Source of the DNA: Oscillospiraceae bacterium
GTDB taxonomy: Bacteria; Bacillota; Clostridia; Oscillospirales; Acutalibacteraceae
NCBI GenBank assembly: GCA_015065615.1
Contig: SVPY01000004.1
Span: forward strand, 1-64,000
DNA length: 64,000 nucleotides
Reading direction: 5' to 3'
Below are positions 7,691 to 15,641 of this stretch, in pieces. The first letter of the stretch is position 1. Every line of letters begins with the position of its first letter. Made by a program: the position numbers and the translations under genes. Below the pieces are notes generated by a model that had not been told where the DNA came from, did no database searches, and was given only the letters and a program-made list of their open reading frames with translations.

Positions 7691-9147
7691 AAAAAGAAAC
7701 TTTACAAAATGCCGTGGCGAACTTAAAGGATAGCCTTATAGATGAAGCGGCTGAAAACAAAAAGGTAAAGAAAATAAATTATAATTTTGTCAAGTGGAGT
7801 TCTTTGGTCGCCGCTATATTAGTTATAGTTATGGTTACGGTTATTTTTACTGAGCCCATGGGCGGCAGTAAAACACCCGGTGTGCTGAGCGCTCAGGGCC
7901 TAAAGGTAATTGAGCCTGAGTACCCCGAGATGAATAAATACCCCTCGGAGACGGATATGGGCGACTGGGAAAATTACGAAGCCGCCTTAAAAGCCTGGAG
8001 AAATGATAAAGCGAAGCAGAAAAATCAGTACGAGGGCTACAGCGAGGGGCTTGAAAATTATTTAAAAGCTACTGTTAAGGAATTTTTAAAGGATAGCGGA
8101 AATGAAAATAAAGCTTTTTCACCAATGAATCTTTACTTTGCTTTAGGTATGCTGAGTGAAGTTACTGAGGGCGAAAGCCGCAAGGATATTTTAAATCTTC
8201 TTGGTAGCAACAATATTAACTCTTTAAGAAAACAGGCTAAAGCAATATGGAACGCAAACTATAGTGACGATGGTATAAGCACAAGTTTACTTGGAAGCTC
8301 CATCTGGATAGATAATTCCCTTACGGTTTACGATACCCCTTTAAATAGCCTGAAAGAAAATTACCTTGCTTCTTCATATTATGGTGATATTGGCAGCGAG
8401 GAAGTTAACGAAGCCTTAAGAAGCTGGCTTAACGAGCACACGGGGGATTTTCTGAAAGAAAGCGTAGATGATTTGGAGCTTGATGAGGCTACTTTACTCG
8501 CTATTGCATCCACCCTTTATTTTAAGGACAGATGGGATATGGAATTCGGTAAGGGCTCAACGGAGCAGGAAATTTTCTATGCTTCAGGCGGCGAAGTTGA
8601 AGCCGATTTTATGAAAGGCTGGGAATACGGCAAATTCTACGTAAGCGATAATTTTTCCGCCTTTAAAAAGAACTTTTTGGGCGGCGGCGGAATGTGGTTT
8701 ATTCTGCCTGATGAAGATACCGACTTAGAGAGCGTTTTAAGCGAGGATAATACTTTGGAGTTTATAGCGAATAACGGCGAGGGTACCGAAAATAAAGAGA
8801 TACTTGTCAATTTATCCATACCGAAATTCGACGTAAAGAGTGACCTTAATTTAAATGAAGGTCTTAAAAATTTAGGTCTTTCCGATCTGTTTGCTTACGG
8901 CAAGGCGGATTTCAGCGCTCTTACCGATACGGGCTTGGCTGTTTCCGACGTTAAACAGAGCGCGAGAGTGAAAATCGACGAGGAAGGCGTGGAAGCCGCG
9001 GCTTACACCGTAATTACTGCCGACGGAGGAGCGTTACTTCCCGAGGACGAAGTGGATTTCGTTTTAAATAGACCCTTTATTTACGTGATAACCGGCGCCG
9101 ACGGCCTGCCCCTGTTCGTAGGTGTTATAAATAATCCTGCAAAATAA
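7687..9147 (+). CDS. Membrane-anchored serpin with anti-sigma-like N-terminus
   Basis: Residues 1-35 form a short charged cytoplasmic segment like those of clostridial anti-sigma factors. Residues 36-54 are one transmembrane helix, 55-120 a linker, and 122-486 a serpin domain that should face outside. Serpin marks are FSPMNLYFALGML near 144-156, the hinge DEEGVEAAAYT at 431-441 with the small residues needed for loop insertion, and the C-terminal NRPFIYVI and GLPLFVGVINNP. The hinge suggests a working inhibitory serpin, although P14 is Val rather than Thr/Ser. The gene overlaps the sigma-factor gene by 4 nt. I infer that it may inhibit or sense an extracellular protease and pass the signal to the sigma factor; nothing here proves that link. 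Confidence 0.85.
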   Translation: MKKETLQNAVANLKDSLIDEAAENKKVKKINYNFVKWSSLVAAILVIVMVTVIFTEPMGGSKTPGVLSAQGLKVIEPEYPEMNKYPSETDMGDWENYEAALKAWRNDKAKQKNQYEGYSEGLENYLKATVKEFLKDSGNENKAFSPMNLYFALGMLSEVTEGESRKDILNLLGSNNINSLRKQAKAIWNANYSDDGISTSLLGSSIWIDNSLTVYDTPLNSLKENYLASSYYGDIGSEEVNEALRSWLNEHTGDFLKESVDDLELDEATLLAIASTLYFKDRWDMEFGKGSTEQEIFYASGGEVEADFMKGWEYGKFYVSDNFSAFKKNFLGGGGMWFILPDEDTDLESVLSEDNTLEFIANNGEGTENKEILVNLSIPKFDVKSDLNLNEGLKNLGLSDLFAYGKADFSALTDTGLAVSDVKQSARVKIDEEGVEAAAYTVITADGGALLPEDEVDFVLNRPFIYVITGADGLPLFVGVINNPAK

Positions 9148-9181
9148 TAAGTAAGCAGTTTTAAAGAGGTATTAAAACAAA

Positions 9182-10015
9182 ATGAAAAAAATTATTGTTA
9201 TGATAACCTGCATTTTAATACTGCAGTTATTGGCAGGCTGCGGGGTAAAAGGTATTGAAGGCAGTGTCTCTTCAAGAAGTGAAAATGCAGAGCAAACAGT
9301 AAGTGAAAAGCTTGCAGACAGCTCTTCAGGCACTAAGAAAACAGAAAGCAATCAAGCTTCAGAAAGCTCTTTAAGCTCTGAAAACCCGGAAAATAACGAA
9401 GAAAAGCTTCTTTTAAAATTAATATGTTACCCCACAATAGAAACGGAAGAAGCGGAACCAACTGAATCGGAAGAAAAAATTGTTGATATAGCCTATAATG
9501 AGCTTACAGAGATTACAGGAGCATGGTATTCGGATAATCCTGAATTAATGGTATTTTCTGATTACATAAAAAATACTTTAAACGTAGAATTGAATGAGGA
9601 TTGGCAAGTTACAGTTCACTTTTACGATTCCGAAAAGACATTAGGCTTAGTTAAATTTCTCTACTATATAGGAGACGAAATAGCGACGAATAAATGCATT
9701 ATATTTAATCTCAGTAACGGAAAAGCGGATGTAATGTATTATTCCTGTTTAAACGGTAAAACGGATGAAGCTCAGCTTAAGTCAAGGGTAAATTCCTTTA
9801 AAGAGAAGCACAAGCAAGAAAAGTATCAATTAAATGATGAAGAAAAATTAGAAGAAGAGTTCATACTCTATATTTACCGTTACGATACTGATGAATTAAC
9901 CTATGATTATAACGTGGTTTTCTTAAATGAATGGGGAGTTTATAATAACGATTACGGAACTTTCTGCTTAATTGATGAAGAAGGTAACGCTATACAGCCG
10001 TATTATGAAGAATGA
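9182..10015 (+). CDS. Putative lipoprotein of unknown function
   Basis: The 277-residue product starts with a signal peptide ending in a lipobox, LLAGC (Cys20), so it should be lipid-anchored outside the membrane. A Ser/Glu-rich low-complexity linker (about 25-75) leads to a mixed globular part with no domain I recognise. It follows the serpin gene by 34 nt, with an AAAGAGG site, and precedes a strong terminator. It is therefore probably the third gene of the sigma factor/serpin operon and could act with the serpin at the cell surface (inference). Confidence 0.7.
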   Translation: MKKIIVMITCILILQLLAGCGVKGIEGSVSSRSENAEQTVSEKLADSSSGTKKTESNQASESSLSSENPENNEEKLLLKLICYPTIETEEAEPTESEEKIVDIAYNELTEITGAWYSDNPELMVFSDYIKNTLNVELNEDWQVTVHFYDSEKTLGLVKFLYYIGDEIATNKCIIFNLSNGKADVMYYSCLNGKTDEAQLKSRVNSFKEKHKQEKYQLNDEEKLEEEFILYIYRYDTDELTYDYNVVFLNEWGVYNNDYGTFCLIDEEGNAIQPYYEE

Positions 10016-10055
10016 AATATTCTGTTAATTACAGATATTCTGAAGTAAACATTTC

Positions 10056-10091
10056 CTAAAAGGACATCTTTTCTCTAAGATGTCCTTTTAG
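10056..10091 (+). terminator. Terminator of the sigma factor/serpin/lipoprotein operon
   Basis: A perfect 15-bp stem (10056-10070 with 10077-10091, arm CTAAAAGGACATCTT) encloses a 6-nt loop. The 3' arm ends in TTTTAG and is followed by TTTATG. The near symmetry could let it work on both strands. Confidence 0.8.
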
Positions 10092-10114
10092 TTTATGTAC
10101 AAAAGAAATTTTTG

Positions 10115-10123
10115 TGATATAAT
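10115..10123 (+). promoter_or_regulatory. Extended -10 promoter of the sialidase-fold gene cluster
   Basis: TGATATAAT (10115-10123) is a consensus extended -10 lying 28 nt before the first sialidase-fold gene. The corresponding -35 position (10095-10100, ATGTAC) is weak, so an activator may be needed. Confidence 0.55.
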
Positions 10124-10150
10124 TAGGTAAATTAACTTCAGGAGTTTATT

Positions 10151-11263
10151 ATGGATATCAGTAATATAATAGTAGGTAAAAATTTAAATACAAGGCTTAT
10201 AAAGGATTTCCCTCCCGTTAAGGGTAACCCAAGAAATAGCGAAGGTTCATTTTTAAGAGCGGATGACGGCAGTATTTTATATGCATACTCCCGTTTTACA
10301 GGTGAGAAAAACGGTGACCACTGCCCAAGTGATATAGCACTGATAAGAAGTTATGACGAAGGCGAAAGCTGGAGTGAGCCTGAAATTATTGCCGAGGCGA
10401 AGTTTTTCGGTGTACATAATATTATGAGCGTTTCGGGTATAAGAGGTCTTGATAACAGTATTCAATTCTACTTTTTAATTAAAGAGGATGGCGGCAAGGA
10501 TTTAACCGAGCACGAGGAAGAAATTTACAGTACTATAGGCAGAACAATATCTTTCGATGGCGGCAGAACTTTTCAAACCGAAAAATGTAATTTAATTGCT
10601 CCAAAGCGCTACTACGTAATGTGTAACGACAGAATGGAAAGGCAAAAAGACGGCACTTTATTATACCCCTGCTGCTATGGTTCAAAGGAATTTTCCACCG
10701 CTTCAAGCGTTTTTGTTTCGAAAGACGACGGCAAAACTTTCGAAATTATTGATAGCGAAATAGTAATTCCCTATAAAACTAGTTGGAATCAGGGTATGGT
10801 GGAGCCTTTATTACACCTTCAGGAGGATGGCGTGATTGCTCTTTATGCAAGAACGGGCTACTATTTCCAGTACGTTTCATATTCAAAGGATAATTTAAAG
10901 AGCTTCAGTATTCCTGAGCCTTCGGAGTTTTCAAGTGCTTCGTCGCCAATGGAGTTTATTAAGAGTCCGAATGGCGTTTTGTATGCAGTTTATAATCCAA
11001 TACCCGGTTTTAATTTTAAGTATAGGGCTAAAGGATGTCACGGCAGAACGCCTTTAGCTATAAGAAAAAGCCTTGACGACGGCAAAACCTGGGGCGAACT
11101 TAATATAATTGAGGGTGACCCCGAATGCGGCTATTGCTATGCGGCAATGTTCTTTACAAATGATAATCAAATGCTTGTTTCCTACTGCAGGGGCGGCCAT
11201 GGTGAAGATAGCTGCCTTGCTCATATGGGAATTTTGAAAATAGATTTGAATGAAATAGAATAA
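10151..11263 (+). CDS. Sialidase-fold (BNR repeat) protein, first copy
   Basis: A 370-residue six-bladed propeller protein of the sialidase/neuraminidase superfamily. Four Asp-box repeats are readable: SYDEGESWSEP (about 76), SFDGGRTF (about 136), SKDDGKTFE (about 195) and SLDDGKTWGEL (about 305). The N-terminal NPRNSEGSFLR and central NDRMERQKDG are typical of the BNR_2 group of gut-bacterial glycosidase-like proteins. There is no signal peptide, so it should be cytoplasmic and act on imported sugar. It is clearly paralogous to the gene at 13986, and only 1 nt separates it from the large hydrolase gene downstream. Sialic acid as substrate is not certain; no nan catabolic genes are nearby. 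Confidence 0.82.
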   Translation: MDISNIIVGKNLNTRLIKDFPPVKGNPRNSEGSFLRADDGSILYAYSRFTGEKNGDHCPSDIALIRSYDEGESWSEPEIIAEAKFFGVHNIMSVSGIRGLDNSIQFYFLIKEDGGKDLTEHEEEIYSTIGRTISFDGGRTFQTEKCNLIAPKRYYVMCNDRMERQKDGTLLYPCCYGSKEFSTASSVFVSKDDGKTFEIIDSEIVIPYKTSWNQGMVEPLLHLQEDGVIALYARTGYYFQYVSYSKDNLKSFSIPEPSEFSSASSPMEFIKSPNGVLYAVYNPIPGFNFKYRAKGCHGRTPLAIRKSLDDGKTWGELNIIEGDPECGYCYAAMFFTNDNQMLVSYCRGGHGEDSCLAHMGILKIDLNEIE

Positions 11264-11264
11264 T

Positions 11265-13964
11265 ATGAAAAATATACCTTCAGAATACAGAACAATCCCC
11301 TTTTGGTCGTGGAACGAAAAATTAAACGTAGAAGAAACCGAAAGACAGGTTGAGCTTATGCACGAAAAAGGCATAGGCGGATTCTTTATGCACGCAAGGG
11401 GCGGTCTCGAAACCGAGTATATGGGAAAAGAATGGTTCGATAATATTGAAGCCGCCATAAAAACTGCGGAAAAATACGGTATGAAGCCTTGGGCATACGA
11501 TGAATTCGGTTGGCCAAGCGGTTTTGGTTCCGGTAAAGTAAACGCCCTTGGAATTGAATATCAGCAAAAATTCCTGCGAATGGAAAAAGAACCGCTACAC
11601 GAAAAAGAGCAGATTGCAAAATGCGGGGACTATTACTTTTATTACGAGGTGAACCCATATTATATTGACGTGCTTAACGCTTCTGCGGTAAAGGAATTTA
11701 TAAAATGTTCCTATGAGCCTTATTATTCAAGATACAAAAACAGAATAGAAGGCTTTTTTACCGATGAGCCGCAAATTTCCAGAAACGGCATACCATGGAG
11801 CTTCCTTTTTGAAGAAGAATATAAAAGAAGATACGGTGAAAATATTTTATCTATATTGGATGAGCTTTTTACTGAGAAGGGTAATTACAAGCGCACCAGA
11901 ATTAAATTCTGGAAAATGGTTACCGATATGTTTTCGAAGAGCTATTTTGAAGAGATTTACTTATGGTGTAGTGAAAGAGGGCTTAAGTTTTCAGGCCACC
12001 TTGTGCTTGAAGAAAATATGAATATACAAATTACAGCCAGCGGTGCCTGTATGCCCCATTATGAATATATGCATATTCCGGGGATAGATTGGCTGAGAAG
12101 ACCTATTTACGATTGCCTTACGGCGTTGCAGGTTTCATCGGTTGCCGAACAGATGGGCAAAGAGGCGGTAATAGCGGAAATATTCGCCCTTTGCGGCCAT
12201 AACGTAAGTATGGCTAACTTAAAAGGTACCTACGAATGGCTTATGGTACAGGGTATAAATCTTTTGTGCCAACATCTTGAAGGTTACAGTATGCGCGGAA
12301 TAAGAAAGCGCGATTATCCCCCTGCAATGTTTTATCAGCAGCCATGGTGGGATGATTACGGCAAGTGGATCGATGCCGTTTCTCTTGAAAGTATGGTTAT
12401 GAGGCAGAGTGAAAGCCGTGCCCAGGTACTGCTTTTGCACCCGCAAACTACCGCCTGGTCTATGTTTGACGGAAACGAAAACAAAGGTATAACTGAGCTT
12501 AACGAAAGATTTCTAAGGGAAATCAAAAAGCTGGAAAAAAAGCACGTAAGTTTCCATTTAGGCGACGAGATAGTTTTGCAGCGTCACGCCAAGGTTAAAA
12601 ACGGTAAACTGATAGTGGGAAATCAGAGCTACACCTACGTAATTATGGGCGAATGCCGTGAACTCTTGGATTCCACCGAAGCTATTTTGATGGAATTTAA
12701 AAAGCAGGGCGGTAAAATTGTAAGTACCGATTATTTCCCTGAAAGCGATTTGGTAAGCGATAAGGAAATTAAATACAAGCTAAAGTATAAAGGTAATAAT
12801 AAAATCCATTTCTTTACCAATTCAACGCCCGACGAAAAGAGTGTTAAAATTAAGGTAAACGGTAAAAAGCTAAATATTTATAGCGGTAAGTGGGAAGAAT
12901 TCAGCGGCGTACATGATTTTGAGCCTTGGGGCAGCCTTTTGCTTTTAGAGGACGGAAGCGAAAATCTTACTTATATTAAAGCAGAAGAAAATTATATTTA
13001 TCCTGAAGGTGAATTCAAAATAATATCAAAAGATTTAAATCTTATTACTCTTGATAAGTGTGATTATTATTTTGACGAAGAACTTCAGGAAGAAAACGGC
13101 TACGTTCTTAATATTTGCGAAAGAGCCAATAAACTCGAAAGAGAAGTGCAAATCCGTTGGGTTTATAAGGTGAAAGCAAAATATAAACCGGAAAAACTGT
13201 ATTTAATTACCGAAACACCCGAAAAATTCAATATAAAAGTTAATGGCATTGAAATCAATAAAAAGGTTCAGGGTTATTATAAGGATATAAGCTTCAAAAA
13301 AATTGATATTGCAGAATATTTTACCGAGGGTGAAAATGAAATTACTTTTAACTGCAGCTTCATTCAGTCTCAAAGGTTTTACGAGCATTTAAAAAGGGCA
13401 AAGCGCTTTGAAGGCGAAATCAATATGCTCTATTATGATATAGAAATTGAGCCCGTTTACCTTTTGGGTGATTTTTCTGTTAAGACCGATGGCAAGTGGC
13501 AGAAGCTTGAAAGAAACGATTATAGATATACAGGTGAATTTATTATTGATAAGCCTGTAAATTCACTTGTTCCTAAGAATATAGAGCAAAAGGGATTCCC
13601 CTTCTTCTCAGGCGAAATGATTCTGGAAGGCGAAATAGACGTGCAGGGTAAAAATCCTGTTTTAAACCTTAAATCGAAGGGAATTAACGTTATCGGTGCT
13701 ATAGTTGGCGATATAAATGAAACGAAGCTTACCGACTACAAAATTTCACTTGCTTCACTCGGCAATGGCAAACGTAAGTTAAGGCTGAGAATTGTAAATA
13801 ATTTGCACAATATGATGGGACCTCATCACCTTGAAGTGGGGCAAAGTTATATAGCAGGTCCGTTCTGCTTTTATAAGGAAGACTGTGTTTGGAGCAAAAC
13901 CTTTCTTTCAGGCCCGTGGAACGACGATTATTGTTTTGCAGAATTCGGTTTTGATTTTGAGTAG
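11265..13964 (+). CDS. Large glycoside hydrolase (GH106/GH2-like)
   Basis: An 899-residue cytoplasmic protein without a signal peptide. The N-terminal half looks like a TIM barrel related to GH106 alpha-L-rhamnosidases: PFWSWNEKLNVEETERQV, GIGGFFMHARGG, AYDEFGWPSGFGSG and FFTDEPQIS, the last two with acidic residues placed as in catalytic barrels. The C-terminal half is predicted beta-rich, like the accessory jelly-roll domains of GH2/GH106 enzymes. It sits between two sialidase-fold paralogues, 1 nt after the first and 21 nt before the second, so the three proteins probably attack one glycan. Family and substrate cannot be fixed by eye. Confidence 0.72.
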   Translation: MKNIPSEYRTIPFWSWNEKLNVEETERQVELMHEKGIGGFFMHARGGLETEYMGKEWFDNIEAAIKTAEKYGMKPWAYDEFGWPSGFGSGKVNALGIEYQQKFLRMEKEPLHEKEQIAKCGDYYFYYEVNPYYIDVLNASAVKEFIKCSYEPYYSRYKNRIEGFFTDEPQISRNGIPWSFLFEEEYKRRYGENILSILDELFTEKGNYKRTRIKFWKMVTDMFSKSYFEEIYLWCSERGLKFSGHLVLEENMNIQITASGACMPHYEYMHIPGIDWLRRPIYDCLTALQVSSVAEQMGKEAVIAEIFALCGHNVSMANLKGTYEWLMVQGINLLCQHLEGYSMRGIRKRDYPPAMFYQQPWWDDYGKWIDAVSLESMVMRQSESRAQVLLLHPQTTAWSMFDGNENKGITELNERFLREIKKLEKKHVSFHLGDEIVLQRHAKVKNGKLIVGNQSYTYVIMGECRELLDSTEAILMEFKKQGGKIVSTDYFPESDLVSDKEIKYKLKYKGNNKIHFFTNSTPDEKSVKIKVNGKKLNIYSGKWEEFSGVHDFEPWGSLLLLEDGSENLTYIKAEENYIYPEGEFKIISKDLNLITLDKCDYYFDEELQEENGYVLNICERANKLEREVQIRWVYKVKAKYKPEKLYLITETPEKFNIKVNGIEINKKVQGYYKDISFKKIDIAEYFTEGENEITFNCSFIQSQRFYEHLKRAKRFEGEINMLYYDIEIEPVYLLGDFSVKTDGKWQKLERNDYRYTGEFIIDKPVNSLVPKNIEQKGFPFFSGEMILEGEIDVQGKNPVLNLKSKGINVIGAIVGDINETKLTDYKISLASLGNGKRKLRLRIVNNLHNMMGPHHLEVGQSYIAGPFCFYKEDCVWSKTFLSGPWNDDYCFAEFGFDFE

Positions 13965-13985
13965 CATAAAAAGGAGGATAAAAGT

Positions 13986-15074
13986 ATGATTAACGGTAAA
14001 AAGCTTAGTGAAAATTTGGTTCTTGATTTAGGGCCTTCAAATAATAACCCCAGAAACAGCGAGGGTTCATTTTTAAGGGCAAAGGACGGTGCGATATTGT
14101 TTGCTTACAGCCAATATACAGGAGATAATTGGACCGACCACTGTAACTGCGACATAGCTTTGGTTAGATCCTACGATGAGGGAGAAAGCTGGTCTGAGCC
14201 TGAAATTATCGTAAAGGCGAAGGATTTTGGAGTAAAGAACGTAATGAGCGTTTCGGGCATAAATAATCTTGACGGAAGTTTATCCTTCTATTTTATTGTT
14301 AAGGAAAATAATTTCACCACAACAATTGCCAGGGCAGTAAGTGAGGATGGTGTTAATTTTAAAGCAGAAAGATGTAAGACGAATGCTTTTCAAGCTTACT
14401 ACGTGTTTAATAATGACAGAATAGAGCGCCTTTCAAACGGAAATTTGGTTTTCCCTGCTGCTATGGTGGCGGTTTCTCAGGAGGGCGAAGCTTGGGAAGG
14501 CGACCGTAATTACACAAGCCTTGTTTTCGAATCAACCGACGACGGCAAGAGCTTCACACTTTTAAAGCCACGCATCAACTTAAGCATTACGCGAAACGTA
14601 CACGCAGGTATGCAGGAGCCGGGTGTATATGAACATAAAAACGGTGTAGTAAGGCTTTGGGCAAGAACTGACGTAGGCTTCCAGTATGAATGTTTTTCAA
14701 TTGATAATTTAAAAAGCTTTACTCCGGCAGAGCCTTCACAGTTTACTTCGCCTTGCTCACCTATGGAATGGGCAAAGGCACCTGACGGAACGGTTTATGC
14801 AGTTTATAACCCTATTCCAAACTACAACAACCGTAAAATAAAAAATTCGTGGGGCAGAACACCTTTGGTTATAAGAAAGAGCCTTGACGACGGTATGACG
14901 TTTGGTCGGCTCAATATTATTGAAGAGGATGAGAATAGAGGCTACTGTTACCCTGCTATGTTCTTTACAAACGACGGAAATCTGCTTGTTTCCTACTGCC
15001 GCGGCGGTCATGAGGATAAGGCCTGCTTAGTAAGACTTGGTATAAATAAAATAAAGCTCAGCGAGATTGAGTAA
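13986..15074 (+). CDS. Sialidase-fold (BNR repeat) protein, second copy
   Basis: At 362 residues this is a close paralogue of the gene at 10151. It shares NPRNSEGSFLRA near the N-terminus, the Asp-boxes SYDEGESWSEPEII, STDDGKSF and SLDDGMTFGRL, the NDRIERLSNGNLVFP segment and a C-terminal LLVSYCRGGH. The start follows AAAAGGAGG. It has no signal peptide and ends the three-gene cluster at a terminator. Divergence between the two copies in the middle blades suggests different linkage or aglycone preference (inference). Confidence 0.82.
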   Translation: MINGKKLSENLVLDLGPSNNNPRNSEGSFLRAKDGAILFAYSQYTGDNWTDHCNCDIALVRSYDEGESWSEPEIIVKAKDFGVKNVMSVSGINNLDGSLSFYFIVKENNFTTTIARAVSEDGVNFKAERCKTNAFQAYYVFNNDRIERLSNGNLVFPAAMVAVSQEGEAWEGDRNYTSLVFESTDDGKSFTLLKPRINLSITRNVHAGMQEPGVYEHKNGVVRLWARTDVGFQYECFSIDNLKSFTPAEPSQFTSPCSPMEWAKAPDGTVYAVYNPIPNYNNRKIKNSWGRTPLVIRKSLDDGMTFGRLNIIEEDENRGYCYPAMFFTNDGNLLVSYCRGGHEDKACLVRLGINKIKLSEIE

Positions 15075-15077
15075 ATA

Positions 15078-15116
15078 AAAAACGGAGACTGCTTCATATG
15101 AAGTGTCTCCGTTTTT
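15078..15116 (+). terminator. Terminator of the sialidase-fold/hydrolase cluster
   Basis: A 12-bp stem (15078-15089 with 15105-15116, arm AAAAACGGAGAC) extends inward through a second palindrome, CTTCATATGAAG, and is followed by a G and then a run of T. This is a strong intrinsic terminator. Confidence 0.9.
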
Positions 15117-15139
15117 GTTTTTTTAATAACCCTTCCGTC

Positions 15140-15193
15140 TTTTAAAAAGCGGCAAACGCTTTTTAAAATCCACCTCCACTTACAGGGGTGGAG
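15140..15193. repeat. Two tandem hairpins in an intergenic region
   Basis: Two perfect inverted repeats follow each other. TTTTAAAAAGCG/CGCTTTTTAAAA (15140-15151 with 15157-15168) has a 5-nt loop, and CTCCAC/GTGGAG (15174-15179 with 15188-15193) has an 8-nt loop. They lie between the terminator at 15078 and the larger palindromic repeat region and are not needed to end either flanking gene. Confidence 0.75.
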
Positions 15194-15215
15194 AGGTAAC
15201 GGTAAAGGAAGAAAG

Positions 15216-15640
15216 CTTCTCGGACGTAAATGAGTACATTTCGCCGTGAAATATCATGTTTTCAAACAGCTTTAAGTAGTGCGGATACTTTTACGGTTTC
15301 ATTTATGAAATTGATATTCTTCGAATATTGAAGAAATAATATCAAATTTCAGACTTTGTCCTAAATATCATGCAGCTAAATCTGAGGGGGTATTTTATGG
15401 TTTTGCTTGCAAAATCAGTGTTTTTCGAACACTGAAATAAAATACTGAATTTCAGACTTTGTCCTAAATATCATGCGGCTAAATCTGAGGGGGTATTTTA
15501 CGGTTTTGCTTGCAAAATTGATATTCTTCGAATATCAAAGTAAAATATCTAATTAATAAAGAAGTACACTTCTAAGAAATCTTCTCGGACGTAAATGCGA
15601 AGCATTTCGCCGTTATTTCGCAAAAATTATTTTGCGAAAT
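15216..15640. repeat. Palindrome-rich repeat region with two 71-nt tandem units
   Basis: This non-coding region is bounded by two copies of CTTCTCGGACGTAAATG plus CATTTCGCCGT (15216-15247 and 15581-15613), separated inside by 4 or 5 nt. Within it are two 71-nt units, 15345-15415 and 15448-15518, differing at two positions with a 103-nt period. A degenerate third copy lies at about 15285-15344. Each unit ends in the hairpin TTTTGCTTGCAAAA. The spacers carry different hairpins built on the same plan: GATATTCTTCGAATAT, CAGTGTTTTTCGAACACTG and GATATTCTTCGAATATC. An 11-bp hairpin at 15615-15640 abuts the argS stop. It resembles a cluster of short interspersed palindromic elements and holds no gene. 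Confidence 0.8.
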
Positions 15641-15641
15641 A

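Noticed and set aside
11054..11458. Minus-strand frame over the junction of the first sialidase-fold gene and the hydrolase gene
   Set aside because: Antisense to both conserved genes, with no start signal.
15345..15518. The repeat pair near 15.4 kb as a CRISPR array
   Set aside because: The units are 71 nt with a single spacer of 32 nt, the spacer is itself a hairpin, and no cas gene is near. It does not fit an array.
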